The notes under the pieces were generated by a model that searched no databases, had not been told where the DNA came from, and saw nothing but the letters and a program-made list of their open reading frames with translations. The position numbers and the translations under genes were made by a program. Shown in pieces: positions 54,891 through 63,800 of a DNA stretch of 64,000 bases (positions within the stretch are counted from its first letter, which is position 1; each line of letters opens with the position of its first letter). Origin of the DNA: Nocardia farcinica (GTDB taxonomy: Bacteria > Actinomycetota > Actinomycetes > Mycobacteriales > Mycobacteriaceae); assembly GCF_001182745.1 (NCBI RefSeq), contig NZ_LN868939.1, positions 2,046,001 to 2,110,000 on the forward strand. Reading direction: 5' to 3'.

Positions 54891-55550
54891 TCAGTTGTAG
54901 AGCGCGCCCAGCGACGGGAAGTTGATGGTGCCCCGCAGGTATTGGAAGCCGTCGGGATGGGCCTCGCTGACCGGCACCGACCACCGGTGCCACAGCGTGC
55001 CGTAGACGGCGGCGACGATCATGCCCGGCCCGGGATCGAAGGCCCGCGACCGGATGGTGGTGTCGACCGGGACGTCGTTGTGCTCGATGAGCAGTTCGGT
55101 GCCGCTGCGCCCGTTGGACAGGTTGACCCAGACCGCCTCCAGCTTGGCGCCGGCCTGGTTCGGCGCGATCATGCCCGGACCGCCGAAGAAGCCGAGCCGG
55201 AACCCGTCGATGCCGAGCGCGATGCCCGAGCCGTACATGCCGGGCCCGTCACCGCGGCCGATGTCGGACTGGGCGGGGATCTGGAACACCTGGGCGGGCA
55301 GCGCGACGTCGCCGGCCGCGGCGACCGCGTCCGGCTCGGCCAGCAGCCGGTCCACCGCCGCCTCCGCCGCCGGATTGCCCGTGGCGGCGGCACGCAACTG
55401 CCGCAAGGCCTCCGGCACGTCCAGGGCCGCGGATGCGGGCGCGCCCGGCGCCGGGTCCGCCTCCGCGGCGGCCGGACCGGCGAACACCGCGACGGCCACG
55501 GCCGTCGCGACGACGGCGGTGAGATGACGGGTGAGCTTTCCTCGACGCAT
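54891..55550 (-). CDS. Secreted hypothetical protein
   Basis: 219 residues. Signal peptide MRRGKLTRHLTAVVATAVAV with cleavage near AAAEA (residue 30). The rest has a helical Ala-rich part (LRQLRAAATGNPAAEAAVDRLL) and a Gly-rich beta region (GPGMYGSGIALGIDGFRLGFFGG) ending in FPSLGALYN. No enzymatic motif. Start at ATG 55550. I do not recognise the family; it looks lineage-specific. Confidence 0.7.
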   Translation of the reverse strand: MRRGKLTRHLTAVVATAVAVAVFAGPAAAEADPAPGAPASAALDVPEALRQLRAAATGNPAAEAAVDRLLAEPDAVAAAGDVALPAQVFQIPAQSDIGRGDGPGMYGSGIALGIDGFRLGFFGGPGMIAPNQAGAKLEAVWVNLSNGRSGTELLIEHNDVPVDTTIRSRAFDPGPGMIVAAVYGTLWHRWSVPVSEAHPDGFQYLRGTINFPSLGALYN

Positions 55551-55800
55551 GAACCACTCTCCTCGCGAGTCGTTGGTGGAGCGGGATCGAGCGCTGTGCG
55601 TTGCGGCGCCGGAAACTCCTCGGCGCACGCACGTCCCGTCACCCGGTTGACGGGCTCGGGATGCCCCGACGATAACAAGTTCTGTTCGGAAACGCCCCGG
55701 TTCGCCGTCGAATCGGCAACGCGTCGACATCCCGGAGTCGCGCTGTGCCCGGGTACGCGGCGGCGCGGGCGGATCGGCACGATGTGCTTGTCTGTCCGGT

Positions 55801-56757
55801 GTGATCTCCAGAATTGTGCGCATCGGCGCCGACCTGCTCGGCGCGGCCGCGACACTGGCGGGCGTCGCGGGCATCGCGCTGCACTTCGGCCGGTGGTCGG
55901 CCCAGCTGCCGGTGCTCGCGGCCTCGGCCGCGCCGTATCTGATGGGGTCGGCGGTGATCGGCGCCGTGGCGTTCCTGTCCGTGCGGCGTTGGAGCGGTGC
56001 GGCGGTGTCCACGGTCGTCCTGATCGCGGGCGTGGCCGTGCAGGCGCCGCTGTACTTCTCGGCCCCCGGCTCCGCCGACGGCCCCGTGGTGCGGATGATG
56101 CAGGCCAACCTGCTGTTCGACGGCACCGACCCGCGGACATTCGTCGATCAGGTGCGCGCGCACGACATCGACGTGCTCACCGTCAACGAACTCACGCCGG
56201 CCGCCGTGGCGGGACTCGCGGCCGCGGGAATCGACGAGCTGCTCCCGCACCGGTACCTCGCCCCCGGTCGAACCGCGAGCGGCACCGGGATCTGGAGCCG
56301 CCACCCGCTGTCCGACACCGTCGAATACGACGGCTACGTGCTGAACCAACTGTCGGCGACGGCGCAGATCCCCGGCGCGGGCCCCGTCTCGGTCTACGCG
56401 ATCCACCCCGTGCCGCCGATCTACGACACCGGGGTCTGGGCCGACGAATTGGCCCGCCTGCGCACGATCGTCGAGAACGCGCCCGCCGACCGCCCCGCCC
56501 TGGTCGGCGGCGACTTCAACGCCACCCACGACCACCGGCAATTCCGCGACTACCTGACCGGCCGCTTCGCCGACGCCGCCGACCAAGCGGGCGCCGGACA
56601 CCTGGCCACCTACCCGACCGACAAATGGTGGCCCGCGGTCGTCGGCATCGACCACATCCTCGTCGCGGGCGGCACGGCGCTCACCGTCGAAGCCCTCGAC
56701 CTACCCGGCTCCGACCACCGCGCCCTCGTCGCCGAGATCCGCCTCGACCCCCACTGA
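55801..56757 (+). CDS. Membrane-anchored endonuclease/exonuclease/phosphatase (EEP) family protein
   Basis: 318 residues from GTG 55801. Three membrane helices in the first 90 residues, then an EEP domain: MMQANLLFDGTDPR (the N-ligand), ELTPAAVAGLA, GIWSRHPLSD, VYAIHPVPP, LVGGDFNATHDH (the GDFN motif), and GIDHILVAG...GSDHRALVAEI with the catalytic histidine. All active-site motifs are present, so it is likely a Mg-dependent phosphodiesterase acting outside the membrane. Substrate unknown. Confidence 0.9.
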   Translation: MISRIVRIGADLLGAAATLAGVAGIALHFGRWSAQLPVLAASAAPYLMGSAVIGAVAFLSVRRWSGAAVSTVVLIAGVAVQAPLYFSAPGSADGPVVRMMQANLLFDGTDPRTFVDQVRAHDIDVLTVNELTPAAVAGLAAAGIDELLPHRYLAPGRTASGTGIWSRHPLSDTVEYDGYVLNQLSATAQIPGAGPVSVYAIHPVPPIYDTGVWADELARLRTIVENAPADRPALVGGDFNATHDHRQFRDYLTGRFADAADQAGAGHLATYPTDKWWPAVVGIDHILVAGGTALTVEALDLPGSDHRALVAEIRLDPH

Positions 56758-56833
56758 GGCGGAAACGACGAACCGGTGCGAGCCCACCCGACCCGCACCG
56801 GTCCCGTCGCCGTGTTTGCTACTTCAGCCCGGC

Positions 56834-58051
56834 CTACTTCAGTTCGGCGCTGGTCAGCCCGAGCACGCGGCGGGCGACGATCAGCTGCTGGATCTGCTGG
56901 GTGCCTTCGAAGATGTCGAGGATCTTCGAGTCGCGGCCCCACTTCTCGAGCAGGGTGTGCTCGGAGTAGCCGAGGGTGCCGGCGAGTTCGACGGCCTTGA
57001 GGGTGACGTCGGTGCCGGTGCGGCCCGCCTTGGCCTTGGACATCGAGGCTTCCAGCGAGTTCGGCTTCTTGTTGTCGGCCATCCACGCCGCGCGCAGCGC
57101 GAGCAGGTAGGCGGCCTCGTAATCGGCCTCCATGCGCAGGAATTCGGCGGCCGCGGCGTGCTGGTTCATCGCCGGGGTGTCGTAGGAGACCTCGATGCCC
57201 GCGGCGTCGAGCAGGCGGCGCAGTTCCTCGAGGGCGGCGCGGGCCACGCCCACCGCCATCGCGGCGACCAGCGGGCGGGTGTTGTCGAAGGTCTGCATGA
57301 CCCCCGCGAAACCCTTCTCCACGTTGATCTCCGGGCTGCCCAGGATGTTGTCGGCCGGGATGCGGCAGTCCTGCAGCAGCAGCACGGCGGTGTCGGAGGC
57401 GCGGATGCCGAGCTTGTGCTCGAGCCGGGCCACCGACAGGCCGGGAGCGTCGCGGGGCACCACGAACGACTTGATCGCCGCGCGCCCGAGGCTCTTGTCC
57501 AGCGTCGCCCACACCACGATGTGGGTGGCGCGCTGGCCCGCGGTGACGAAGATCTTCTCGCCGTTGAGCACCCACTCGTCGCCGTCGCGCACCGCGGTGG
57601 TGCTCACGGCCGCGGAGTCGGAGCCGAAGGAGGGTTCGGTGATGGCCATCGCGGCCCACACCTTGCCGAAGCGCTTCAGCTGCTCGTCGGTGGCGACCGC
57701 GGCGATGGCGGCGTTGCCCAGGCCCTGGTAGGGGATGGACAGCATCAGGCCGACGTCACCCCAGGAGGTCTCCAGGGCGTTCAGCAGCGCGGACATGTTG
57801 CCGCCGTTGCTGTTGCCGAGCAGTTCGGTGGCGTGCTCGTCGTCGGAGCGGCCGCCGCTGGCGCCGCTGATCTTCTGGGTGCCCGAGTCGGCCAGGCCCT
57901 CCACCATGGCGGCCATGGTGTCCAGTTCGACCGGGTATTCGTGTTCGGCCAGGTCGTACTTGCGCGAGATCGGGCGGAAGATCTGCGCCGCGACCTGATG
58001 GGCCTGGTTGGCGCTGGCCCGCAGCTTCTTGGGGAGTTCGAGATTGATCAT
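56834..58051 (-). CDS. Acyl-CoA dehydrogenase (FadE-type), catalytic partner
   Basis: 405 residues. ACAD motifs: AMAITEPSFGSDSAAVSTTA, WVLNGEKIFVTAG, SFVVPRDAPGLSV, VMQTFDNTRPLVAAMAVG, and the terminal LDIFEGTQQIQQLIVARRV, in which the glutamate is the catalytic base. The start at ATG 58051 follows AGGAGA. The gene lies 34 bases after the second acyl-CoA dehydrogenase gene on the same strand, so they form an operon. Mycobacteriales often build ACADs as two-subunit enzymes from such pairs. Confidence 0.9.
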   Translation of the reverse strand: MINLELPKKLRASANQAHQVAAQIFRPISRKYDLAEHEYPVELDTMAAMVEGLADSGTQKISGASGGRSDDEHATELLGNSNGGNMSALLNALETSWGDVGLMLSIPYQGLGNAAIAAVATDEQLKRFGKVWAAMAITEPSFGSDSAAVSTTAVRDGDEWVLNGEKIFVTAGQRATHIVVWATLDKSLGRAAIKSFVVPRDAPGLSVARLEHKLGIRASDTAVLLLQDCRIPADNILGSPEINVEKGFAGVMQTFDNTRPLVAAMAVGVARAALEELRRLLDAAGIEVSYDTPAMNQHAAAAEFLRMEADYEAAYLLALRAAWMADNKKPNSLEASMSKAKAGRTGTDVTLKAVELAGTLGYSEHTLLEKWGRDSKILDIFEGTQQIQQLIVARRVLGLTSAELK

Positions 58052-58085
58052 GGAAGGGGTCTCCTGAAGAAAGAAACGAGCCGGG

Positions 58086-59489
58086 TCAGATGAGGACGAC
58101 GCCCTCGGCGACGCCGATCGCCCGCAGATCGCGGTACCAGCGCTCGACCGGGTGTTCCTTGGTGAAGCCGTGGCCGCCGAGCAGCTGCACGCCGTCCAGG
58201 CCGATCTGCATGCCCTTGTCGGTGGCGAGCTTGCGGGCCAGCGCGGCCTCGCGGCCGAAGGAGCGGCCCTGCTCGGCGCGGGCGGCGCCGCGCATCGTCA
58301 CCAGGCGGATGCCGTCGAGTTCGATGGCGATGTTGGCGACCATGAACGCCACCGCCTGCCGGTGCGAGATCGGCTCGCCGAACGCTTCGCGCTCGTTGAC
58401 GTAGGGGATCACGTAGTCCAGCACGGCCTGACCGGTGCCGACGGCCAGCGAGGCCCAGCCGAGGCGGGCCAGCCGGACGGCGTCGGCGTACTCCTCGGCG
58501 CGCGCGGCCGGGTCGCTGTCGCCCAGCACGGCCTCGGCGGAGACGGCCACGTTGTTCAGGATCAGCCTGCCGATGCCCGCCGCGCGCAGACCCATGCTCG
58601 GGTCGGCCTCCACGACCAGGCCCTGCGCGTCGGACTCGACGATGAACAGCGCGGGGCGCCCGTCGAGTTCGGCGGCGACCAGGAACAGTTCGGCGTCGGC
58701 GGCCGCGGGCACCAGGCTCTTGACGCCGTTGAGGCGGTAGCCGCTGGGGGAGCGGGTGGCCTTGGTCTGCAGCGCGAACGGGTCGAACAGCGGGCGCGGC
58801 TCGGCGATCACCACGGAGGCCTGCGGCACGTTCTCCCCGGCGAAGGCGGGCAGGTAGGTGCGCTGCTGGGCGTCGGTGCCCCACTGCGCGAGCGCGACCG
58901 CGACACCGCTGGGGGCCAGGATCGGCAGCGCCAGGCCCATGTCACCGTGCGCGAGGGCCTCGGCGACCAGCGAGTTGGTCACCGCGCCGCGCTCGGTGGC
59001 CACACCGTCGAGCTCCTCGGGCACGTTGATGACGGTGATGCCCAGTTCGGCGGCGCGGGCGACCAGGTCGGCGGGGGCCTTGGCCTCGGCGTCGGCGCCT
59101 GCCGCGGCGGGCCGCAGGATCTCGGCGGCGAACTCCTTGACCGTCTCGACGATCATCTGCTGATCGTCGGTGGGGGTGAGGTCGAACAGGTCCTTGTTCT
59201 TGGACTCGTTGTCCGGCAGCCGCTTCGGCGCCCCGTTGCCCGCCACCTTGTTGAAGGCCCTGGTCGCCGCGCCGAGGGTGCGGAAGCCGGTCTTGGTGCC
59301 TTCGTAGGTGACGCGCTCGATGGGCTTGCGCAGGTTGTACTTCTCGACGAGGTCGGAGCCGGTGATCGTCGTCATGACCCGCATGGCCGCGCCCATCCAG
59401 TCCCGCTTGGGCTGGTTCAGGCCGACGGCGGAGTCGTCGCTGCGTCCGGCGGCGGGACGTCGCTTCGTCGCGCTGTCTCGAGTGCTCAT
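58086..59489 (-). CDS. Acyl-CoA dehydrogenase-like protein with long N-terminal extension
   Basis: 467 residues from ATG 59489 (ATG 59492 and 59495 are adjacent). The first 100 residues are an extension with no counterpart in ordinary ACADs. Then LTPTDDQQMIVETVKEFAAEIL begins the ACAD fold, with ASVVIAEPRPLFDP replacing the usual ITEP motif, YRLNGVKSLVPAAADAELF, and GGHGFTKEHPVERWYRDLRAIGVAEGVVLI at the end. The EGT-Q-IQ tail is missing; the protein stops at the E of AEGV. It may be the non-catalytic subunit of a heteromeric enzyme with the gene at 56834. Confidence 0.85.
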   Translation of the reverse strand: MSTRDSATKRRPAAGRSDDSAVGLNQPKRDWMGAAMRVMTTITGSDLVEKYNLRKPIERVTYEGTKTGFRTLGAATRAFNKVAGNGAPKRLPDNESKNKDLFDLTPTDDQQMIVETVKEFAAEILRPAAAGADAEAKAPADLVARAAELGITVINVPEELDGVATERGAVTNSLVAEALAHGDMGLALPILAPSGVAVALAQWGTDAQQRTYLPAFAGENVPQASVVIAEPRPLFDPFALQTKATRSPSGYRLNGVKSLVPAAADAELFLVAAELDGRPALFIVESDAQGLVVEADPSMGLRAAGIGRLILNNVAVSAEAVLGDSDPAARAEEYADAVRLARLGWASLAVGTGQAVLDYVIPYVNEREAFGEPISHRQAVAFMVANIAIELDGIRLVTMRGAARAEQGRSFGREAALARKLATDKGMQIGLDGVQLLGGHGFTKEHPVERWYRDLRAIGVAEGVVLI

Positions 59490-59537
59490 CATCACCTGGT
59501 TTCTGCTGGGGTGGGGTGAGGTCAGGTCGTCGCTATC

Positions 59538-59573
59538 TTACTCCTGAGTAAGACCCACCTTACTCCAGAGTAA
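59538..59573 (-). promoter_or_regulatory. Two palindromic operators before the acyl-CoA dehydrogenase operon
   Basis: TTACTCCTGAGTAA (59538-59551) and TTACTCCAGAGTAA (59560-59573): two sites of form TTACTC-nn-GAGTAA with centres 22 bp apart, about two helical turns. They lie about 50-80 bases before the first dehydrogenase start; on the minus strand TAAGAT next to one site could be a -10. Typical of a TetR-type repressor. Confidence 0.8.
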
Positions 59574-59704
59574 GAAGGGCGTCGAGTCGTCCCCGGCAAG
59601 TGTGACGGCGTCCCGGTGGATTCTTTCTGAAACAAAGGCACTTCAGAAGCTGCCGGATTCGGCTACCGTGTCGGCACCTGTCCCCCGAAACGGAGGTCTT
59701 GACC

Positions 59705-60019
59705 ATGAAACGTGTTGTGCTGGCGGCCGGTATCGCCCTGGCCGCCGGAATCGTGTGCGCGCCCGCGCATGCCGAGCCGGGCCTACCGCTGGTGCCCGCC
59801 GACGTCGACGTGGACCCGGGCGGTCCGCAGGTCGACTTCGGGTCCGGCGGACCCATCTTCGATCTGGGCTCGGGCGAGGGCGGCGCGGGTGTCGACCTCG
59901 GTTCGGGCGAGGCGCAGTTCCCGCCGACCGGTTCCGGCGGGTCCGGCTCGGCCTCGGGCTCGGGCGCCAGCGGCTCGAGCGCGGGCTCGGTACAGCTGCC
60001 GACCGGTTCGGCGGGCTGA
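59705..60019 (+). CDS. Small secreted Gly/Ser-rich protein
   Basis: 104 residues. Signal peptide MKRVVLAAGIALAAGIVCA, cleaved after AHA (about residue 24). The mature part is low-complexity and acidic: three DLGSGE/DFGSGG units, then a Gly/Ser stretch ending in QLPTGSAG. The ATG at 59705 follows GGAGG by about eight bases. No catalytic features. Function unknown; possibly a cell-surface or secreted structural peptide. Confidence 0.75.
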   Translation: MKRVVLAAGIALAAGIVCAPAHAEPGLPLVPADVDVDPGGPQVDFGSGGPIFDLGSGEGGAGVDLGSGEAQFPPTGSGGSGSASGSGASGSSAGSVQLPTGSAG

Positions 60020-60057
60020 CCGGTCGCGCCGCGGCGCCGGTCGGGGGCGCCGCGACA

Positions 60058-60093
60058 CCCGGGCGAGCCGTCGATGGGGGCGGTTCGCCCGGG
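60058..60093. terminator. Hairpin downstream of hisN and the secreted protein gene
   Basis: CCCGGGCGA (60058-60066) pairs with TCGCCCGGG (60085-60093), ending two bases before the hisN stop; the convergent layout suggests bidirectional use. Confidence 0.65.
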
Positions 60094-60094
60094 G

Positions 60095-60895
60095 TCAGTC
60101 CCGGGAGAGCCGGGAGAGCACGGCCTCGTGCAGCAGGCCGTTGGTGGCCACCGCGTCACCACCGTGCGGGCCGGGCTGCCCGGACAACGCGGTGAAGCGG
60201 CCGCCCGCCTCGCGGACCAGGATGTCGAGGGCGGCCAGATCCCACAGCGAGACCTCCGGCTCGGTGGCGATGTCCACCGCGCCCTCGGCGAGCAGGCAGT
60301 AACTGAAGAAGTCGCCGTAGCCGCGCACCCGCCACACCGCGTCGGTGAGGTCGAGGAACCGCTCGCGCAGGCCGCGCTCGCGCCAGCCCGACAGACTGGA
60401 GAAAGCCAGGCTGGCCGCGTCCAGCTCGCCGACCGCCGAGACGGTGATCGGTCGCGGCGCGCCCGGGTGGAAGCTCGTCCACGCCCCCGACCCGCTCGCC
60501 GCCCACCAGCGCCGGGCGAGCGCGGGCGCGCTGACCACGCCCACCACGGGCACGCCGTCCTCGAGCAGGGCGATCAGGCTCGCCCAGATCGGCACGCCGC
60601 GCACGAAATTCTTGGTGCCGTCGATCGGGTCGATCACCCACTGCCTGCCGCGGAACTCCGCGTCGCCGCCGAACTCCTCGCCGAGGACCGCGTCGTCGGG
60701 GCGTGCGTGCGCGAGCAGGCGCCGGATGGACTCCTCCACGGCCAGGTCCGCGTCGGAGACCGGGGTGAGGTCGGGCTTGGCGTCGACCTTCAGGTCGATG
60801 GCGCCGAAGCGCGCCTTGGTGATGGCGTCGGCCTCGTCGGCGAGCCGCAGCGCGAGTTCCAGATCGGAGGAGTGAGCAGCCACGGCCGCCAACAT
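60095..60895 (-). CDS. hisN: Histidinol-phosphatase, inositol monophosphatase fold
   Basis: 266 residues. Inositol monophosphatase-type metal motifs: [23 protein letters not shown] (DPIDGT) and [17 protein letters not shown] (WDxA). The [19 protein letters not shown] stretch matches Rv3137, the actinobacterial HisN, which dephosphorylates histidinol phosphate in histidine synthesis. IMP-family members are similar, so inositol phosphatase activity cannot be excluded. Start at ATG 60895. It follows the FMN reductase gene on the same strand by seven bases. Confidence 0.88.
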   Translation of the reverse strand: MLAAVAAHSSDLELALRLADEADAITKARFGAIDLKVDAKPDLTPVSDADLAVEESIRRLLAHARPDDAVLGEEFGGDAEFRGRQWVIDPIDGTKNFVRGVPIWASLIALLEDGVPVVGVVSAPALARRWWAASGSGAWTSFHPGAPRPITVSAVGELDAASLAFSSLSGWRERGLRERFLDLTDAVWRVRGYGDFFSYCLLAEGAVDIATEPEVSLWDLAALDILVREAGGRFTALSGQPGPHGGDAVATNGLLHEAVLSRLSRD

Positions 60896-60902
60896 TATCC
60901 GG

Positions 60903-61490
60903 TCACGCCACCGCCGCCGCCCGCGCCCGCACCAGCGCGCTCGCCCACCAGTGCAACTGATCGAACATGGCCTTCGCCGCGGCCGCGGGCTCCTCGGGGT
61001 CGCGCAACCCGCCCTGCTCGTCGAAGAGCAGGTAGTACCGCGGGAACGCGACGTAGTTGCGCACCGTGTGCGCGTTCAACTCGGTGAACACCTGGCGCAG
61101 GTGTTCGATGGCCAGCAGGCCACCGCTGGCGCCGCTGTAGCCGACGAAACCGATCGCCTTGGCGTCCCACTGGGTGAAATGCCAGTCGATGGCGGCCTTC
61201 AGTGCCGCCGGGTAGCTGCGGTTGTAGTCGGGCGTGACGATCACGAAGGCGTCCGCCGCCGCCAACCGCTCGCTCAGCTCCCGCATGCCCGCCGGGCGGG
61301 GCGGATCGGGTTCGAGGGCGGGTGGGGTCGCCGGCAGCGCGTGCGGCAACTCCATCTCCGCCAGATCGATCACGTCCACCTCGAAGCGGCCGTCCGCGAC
61401 CGCCTGCTCGGCCGTCCATGCGGCGACGGTCGGGCCGAACCGGCCTTCCCGGACGCTGCCGATGATCACCGCGAGCCTCAATGCCGACAT
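60903..61490 (-). CDS. NADPH-dependent FMN reductase
   Basis: 195 residues. FMN-binding flavodoxin-like motifs: [39 protein letters not shown] (SYPA loop) and [15 protein letters not shown]. It lacks the GxGxxG of separate NADPH domains, as usual for this small family. It reduces FMN or quinones. The gene is divergent from an HTH regulator with an inverted repeat between, and is upstream of hisN on its strand. Confidence 0.9.
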   Translation of the reverse strand: MSALRLAVIIGSVREGRFGPTVAAWTAEQAVADGRFEVDVIDLAEMELPHALPATPPALEPDPPRPAGMRELSERLAAADAFVIVTPDYNRSYPAALKAAIDWHFTQWDAKAIGFVGYSGASGGLLAIEHLRQVFTELNAHTVRNYVAFPRYYLLFDEQGGLRDPEEPAAAAKAMFDQLHWWASALVRARAAAVA

Positions 61491-61582
61491 CTCGTGTTCC
61501 TTCCCCTGTCGCGCGGTCGCGCCGGTCGCGTCCGCCGCTGTCGAGACTGCCGACGGCGGCGCCGACCAGGGAGACCGCGGTC

Positions 61583-61607
61583 AGGGTGGTAGTACGAGGG
61601 CCACCCT
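61583..61607. promoter_or_regulatory. Inverted repeat between FMN reductase and HTH regulator genes
   Basis: AGGGTGG (61583-61589)/CCACCCT (61601-61607), an 11-base spacer, in the divergent region, 32 bases before the regulator's start. It is a candidate operator for that regulator. Confidence 0.6.
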
Positions 61608-61638
61608 TCCGGCGCCGCGCGCTTGTACCGTTCCAGGG

Positions 61639-62496
61639 GTGAGCGACAACGAGTTGGGTCTGTTCCTGCGGTCCCGGCGCGAAGCCGTCGAGCCCGCCCG
61701 GGTCGGCCTGCCCGCGGGCCCGCGGCGCCGCACCCCCGGCCTGCGGCGTGCCGAACTGGCGACGCTGGCCGGGGTGAGCGTGGAATACCTCACCCGGCTC
61801 GAACAGGGCCGCGACCGCAGGCCCTCGCCCGCGGTGCTGTCGGCGCTGTCGGACGCCCTGCGGCTGACCCCGAACGAGCGGGTGCACCTGTATCGCCTCA
61901 CGAAGGCGAGCGACCCGGGCTTCACCTGCACGGGGCAGCAGCCGGCCGCCCGCGAGGTGCGTCCCACCGTGCGCGCCCTGCTCGACCACCTCGATCCGGC
62001 CGCCGCGGCGCTGTTCGACCAGACCGGCGTCGTGGTCGCCGCCACCACGGCCTACCGCAGGCTGATGGCGCCGACCGGGCTGTTCGACCCCGACAACGAC
62101 GGCCACCTCGCCTGGTACGTCTTCGCCGATCCGCGAGCCCGCGAGCTCTACCCCGACTGGTCGCACGTCGCCGATCAATGGGTCGCCACCCTCAAGCAGG
62201 GGCCCTTCCGCGCCGATCCGGCCCTGGCCGCGCTGGCCGACCAGCTCACCGTGGTGGCGGGCGCGGAGTTCACCGACCGGGTGGCGTCGGTGCCCGGCCT
62301 GCCCGCCGCGAGCGGCGTGATGCGGATGAACCATCCCGAGGTCGGCGCGTTGCGGCTGGCCTACGAGACACTCGACCTCTCCGCCGACGACGCGCAACGG
62401 CTGGTCGTGCACCTGCCCGCGGACGAGGCCACCGCCGCGGCCCTGGACACCCTGGCCGGGCGGCGTCCCGGTGGCCTGCGCGCGGTCTCCGGGTGA
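61639..62496 (+). CDS. Helix-turn-helix regulator of the MmyB type
   Basis: 285 residues from GTG 61639. N-terminal XRE HTH: LGLFLRSRREAVEP, RRTPGLRRAELATLAGVSVEYLTRLEQGRDRRPS (in two parts). The C-terminal half is MmyB-like: ALLDHLDPAAAALFDQTGVVVAATTAYRRLM, and later AGAEFTDRV with MNHPEVGALRLAYETLDLS. MmyB-type regulators bind fatty acids or other ligands through this domain and usually control an adjacent gene, here the divergent FMN reductase. Confidence 0.9.
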   Translation: MSDNELGLFLRSRREAVEPARVGLPAGPRRRTPGLRRAELATLAGVSVEYLTRLEQGRDRRPSPAVLSALSDALRLTPNERVHLYRLTKASDPGFTCTGQQPAAREVRPTVRALLDHLDPAAAALFDQTGVVVAATTAYRRLMAPTGLFDPDNDGHLAWYVFADPRARELYPDWSHVADQWVATLKQGPFRADPALAALADQLTVVAGAEFTDRVASVPGLPAASGVMRMNHPEVGALRLAYETLDLSADDAQRLVVHLPADEATAAALDTLAGRRPGGLRAVSG

Positions 62497-62538
62497 GCGG
62501 TTTCACCGGCTCGCGGGGGACCGGTAGCCTTGGAGATC

Positions 62539-63657
62539 GTGCATCCTGACGTTTCCGCTGATCTCGCCGAACTCGACGCCACCCTCAAGACGGTCGAGTC
62601 GGTCCTCGACATCGAGGAACTGCGCCGCCGCATCGATGAGCTCGAACACCAGGCCGCGGACCCGGACCTGTGGAACGACCAGGACCATGCCCAGCGCGTG
62701 ACCAGCGAACTCTCCCACGCGCAGGGCGAGTTGCGCCGGGTCGAGGATCTGCGCAGGCGGCTCGAGGACCTGCCGGTGCTCTACGAACTCGCCGAGGGCG
62801 AGGAGGGCGAGGCCAGGACGGCCGCGCTCGAGGAGGCCGACGCCGAGCGCGCCGCGCTGCACAGCGACGTGGAGGCGATGGAGGTCCGCACCCTGCTCTC
62901 GGGCGAGTACGACAAGCGCGAGGCGCTGGTCAACATCCGTTCCGGCGCCGGTGGCGTGGACGCCGCGGACTGGGCCGAGATGCTGATGCGCATGTACATC
63001 CGCTGGGCCGACCGGCACGGCTACCCGGTGGAGGTCTACGACACCTCCTACGCCGAGGAGGCCGGGATCAAGAGCGCCACCTTCGCGGTGAAGACCCCCT
63101 ACGCCTACGGCACCCTCTCGGTCGAGATGGGCACCCACCGGCTGGTGCGGATCAGCCCGTTCGACAACCAGGGCCGCAGGCAGACCTCCTTCGCCGAGGT
63201 CGAGGTCCTGCCGGTGGTGGAGACCACCGACCACATCGAGGTGCCCGAGACCGAGATCCGCGTCGACGTCTACCGTTCGTCGGGTCCGGGCGGCCAGTCG
63301 GTCAACACCACCGACTCCGCGGTGCGCATCACCCACATCCCCACCGGCATCGTCGTGACCTGCCAGAACGAGAAATCGCAGCTGCAGAACAAGATCTCGG
63401 CCATGCGCGTGCTGCAGGCCAAGCTGCTCGAACGCAAGCGGCAGGAGGAGCGCGCCGAGATGGACGCCCTCAAGACCAACGAGGGCGCGTCCTGGGGCAA
63501 CCAGATGCGGTCGTACGTGCTGCACCCGTACCAGATGGTCAAGGACCTGCGCACCAACTACGAGGTGAACAATCCCTCGGCCGTGCTCAATGGTGACATC
63601 GACGGCTTCATCGAGAGCGGCATCCGCTGGCGCATGCGCGAGAGTCAAGCGAGTTAG
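62539..63657 (+). CDS. prfB: Peptide chain release factor 2
   Basis: 372 residues from GTG 62539, preceded by TTGGAGA. Features: the stop-codon recognition tripeptide SPF in [15 protein letters not shown], and the peptidyl-hydrolysis motif [15 protein letters not shown] (GGQ). The N-terminal helical domain is standard. RF2 reads UGA and UAA. There is no internal stop or slippery site, so unlike E. coli it does not use a programmed +1 frameshift. In M. tuberculosis prfB precedes a membrane protein gene and ftsEX, which fits the partial gene that follows. Confidence 0.97.
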   Translation: MHPDVSADLAELDATLKTVESVLDIEELRRRIDELEHQAADPDLWNDQDHAQRVTSELSHAQGELRRVEDLRRRLEDLPVLYELAEGEEGEARTAALEEADAERAALHSDVEAMEVRTLLSGEYDKREALVNIRSGAGGVDAADWAEMLMRMYIRWADRHGYPVEVYDTSYAEEAGIKSATFAVKTPYAYGTLSVEMGTHRLVRISPFDNQGRRQTSFAEVEVLPVVETTDHIEVPETEIRVDVYRSSGPGGQSVNTTDSAVRITHIPTGIVVTCQNEKSQLQNKISAMRVLQAKLLERKRQEERAEMDALKTNEGASWGNQMRSYVLHPYQMVKDLRTNYEVNNPSAVLNGDIDGFIESGIRWRMRESQAS

Positions 63658-63800
63658 CCTGCGGCGGAGCGGCTTTCGATCGACGGGTGGATGATGTCGG
63701 TGACCTCGGATGCCCGCGTGGACGAGTCGCCGCGGCGCGAGCGGGGTAGCCTGTCTGGCGTGTTTGTTCCGGATGGTGTGACGCGGCAGCGAGGGGCGCG

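Noticed and set aside
62539..63657. Programmed +1 frameshift in prfB
   Set aside because: The frame is continuous from the GTG start and no internal stop with a slippery site exists.
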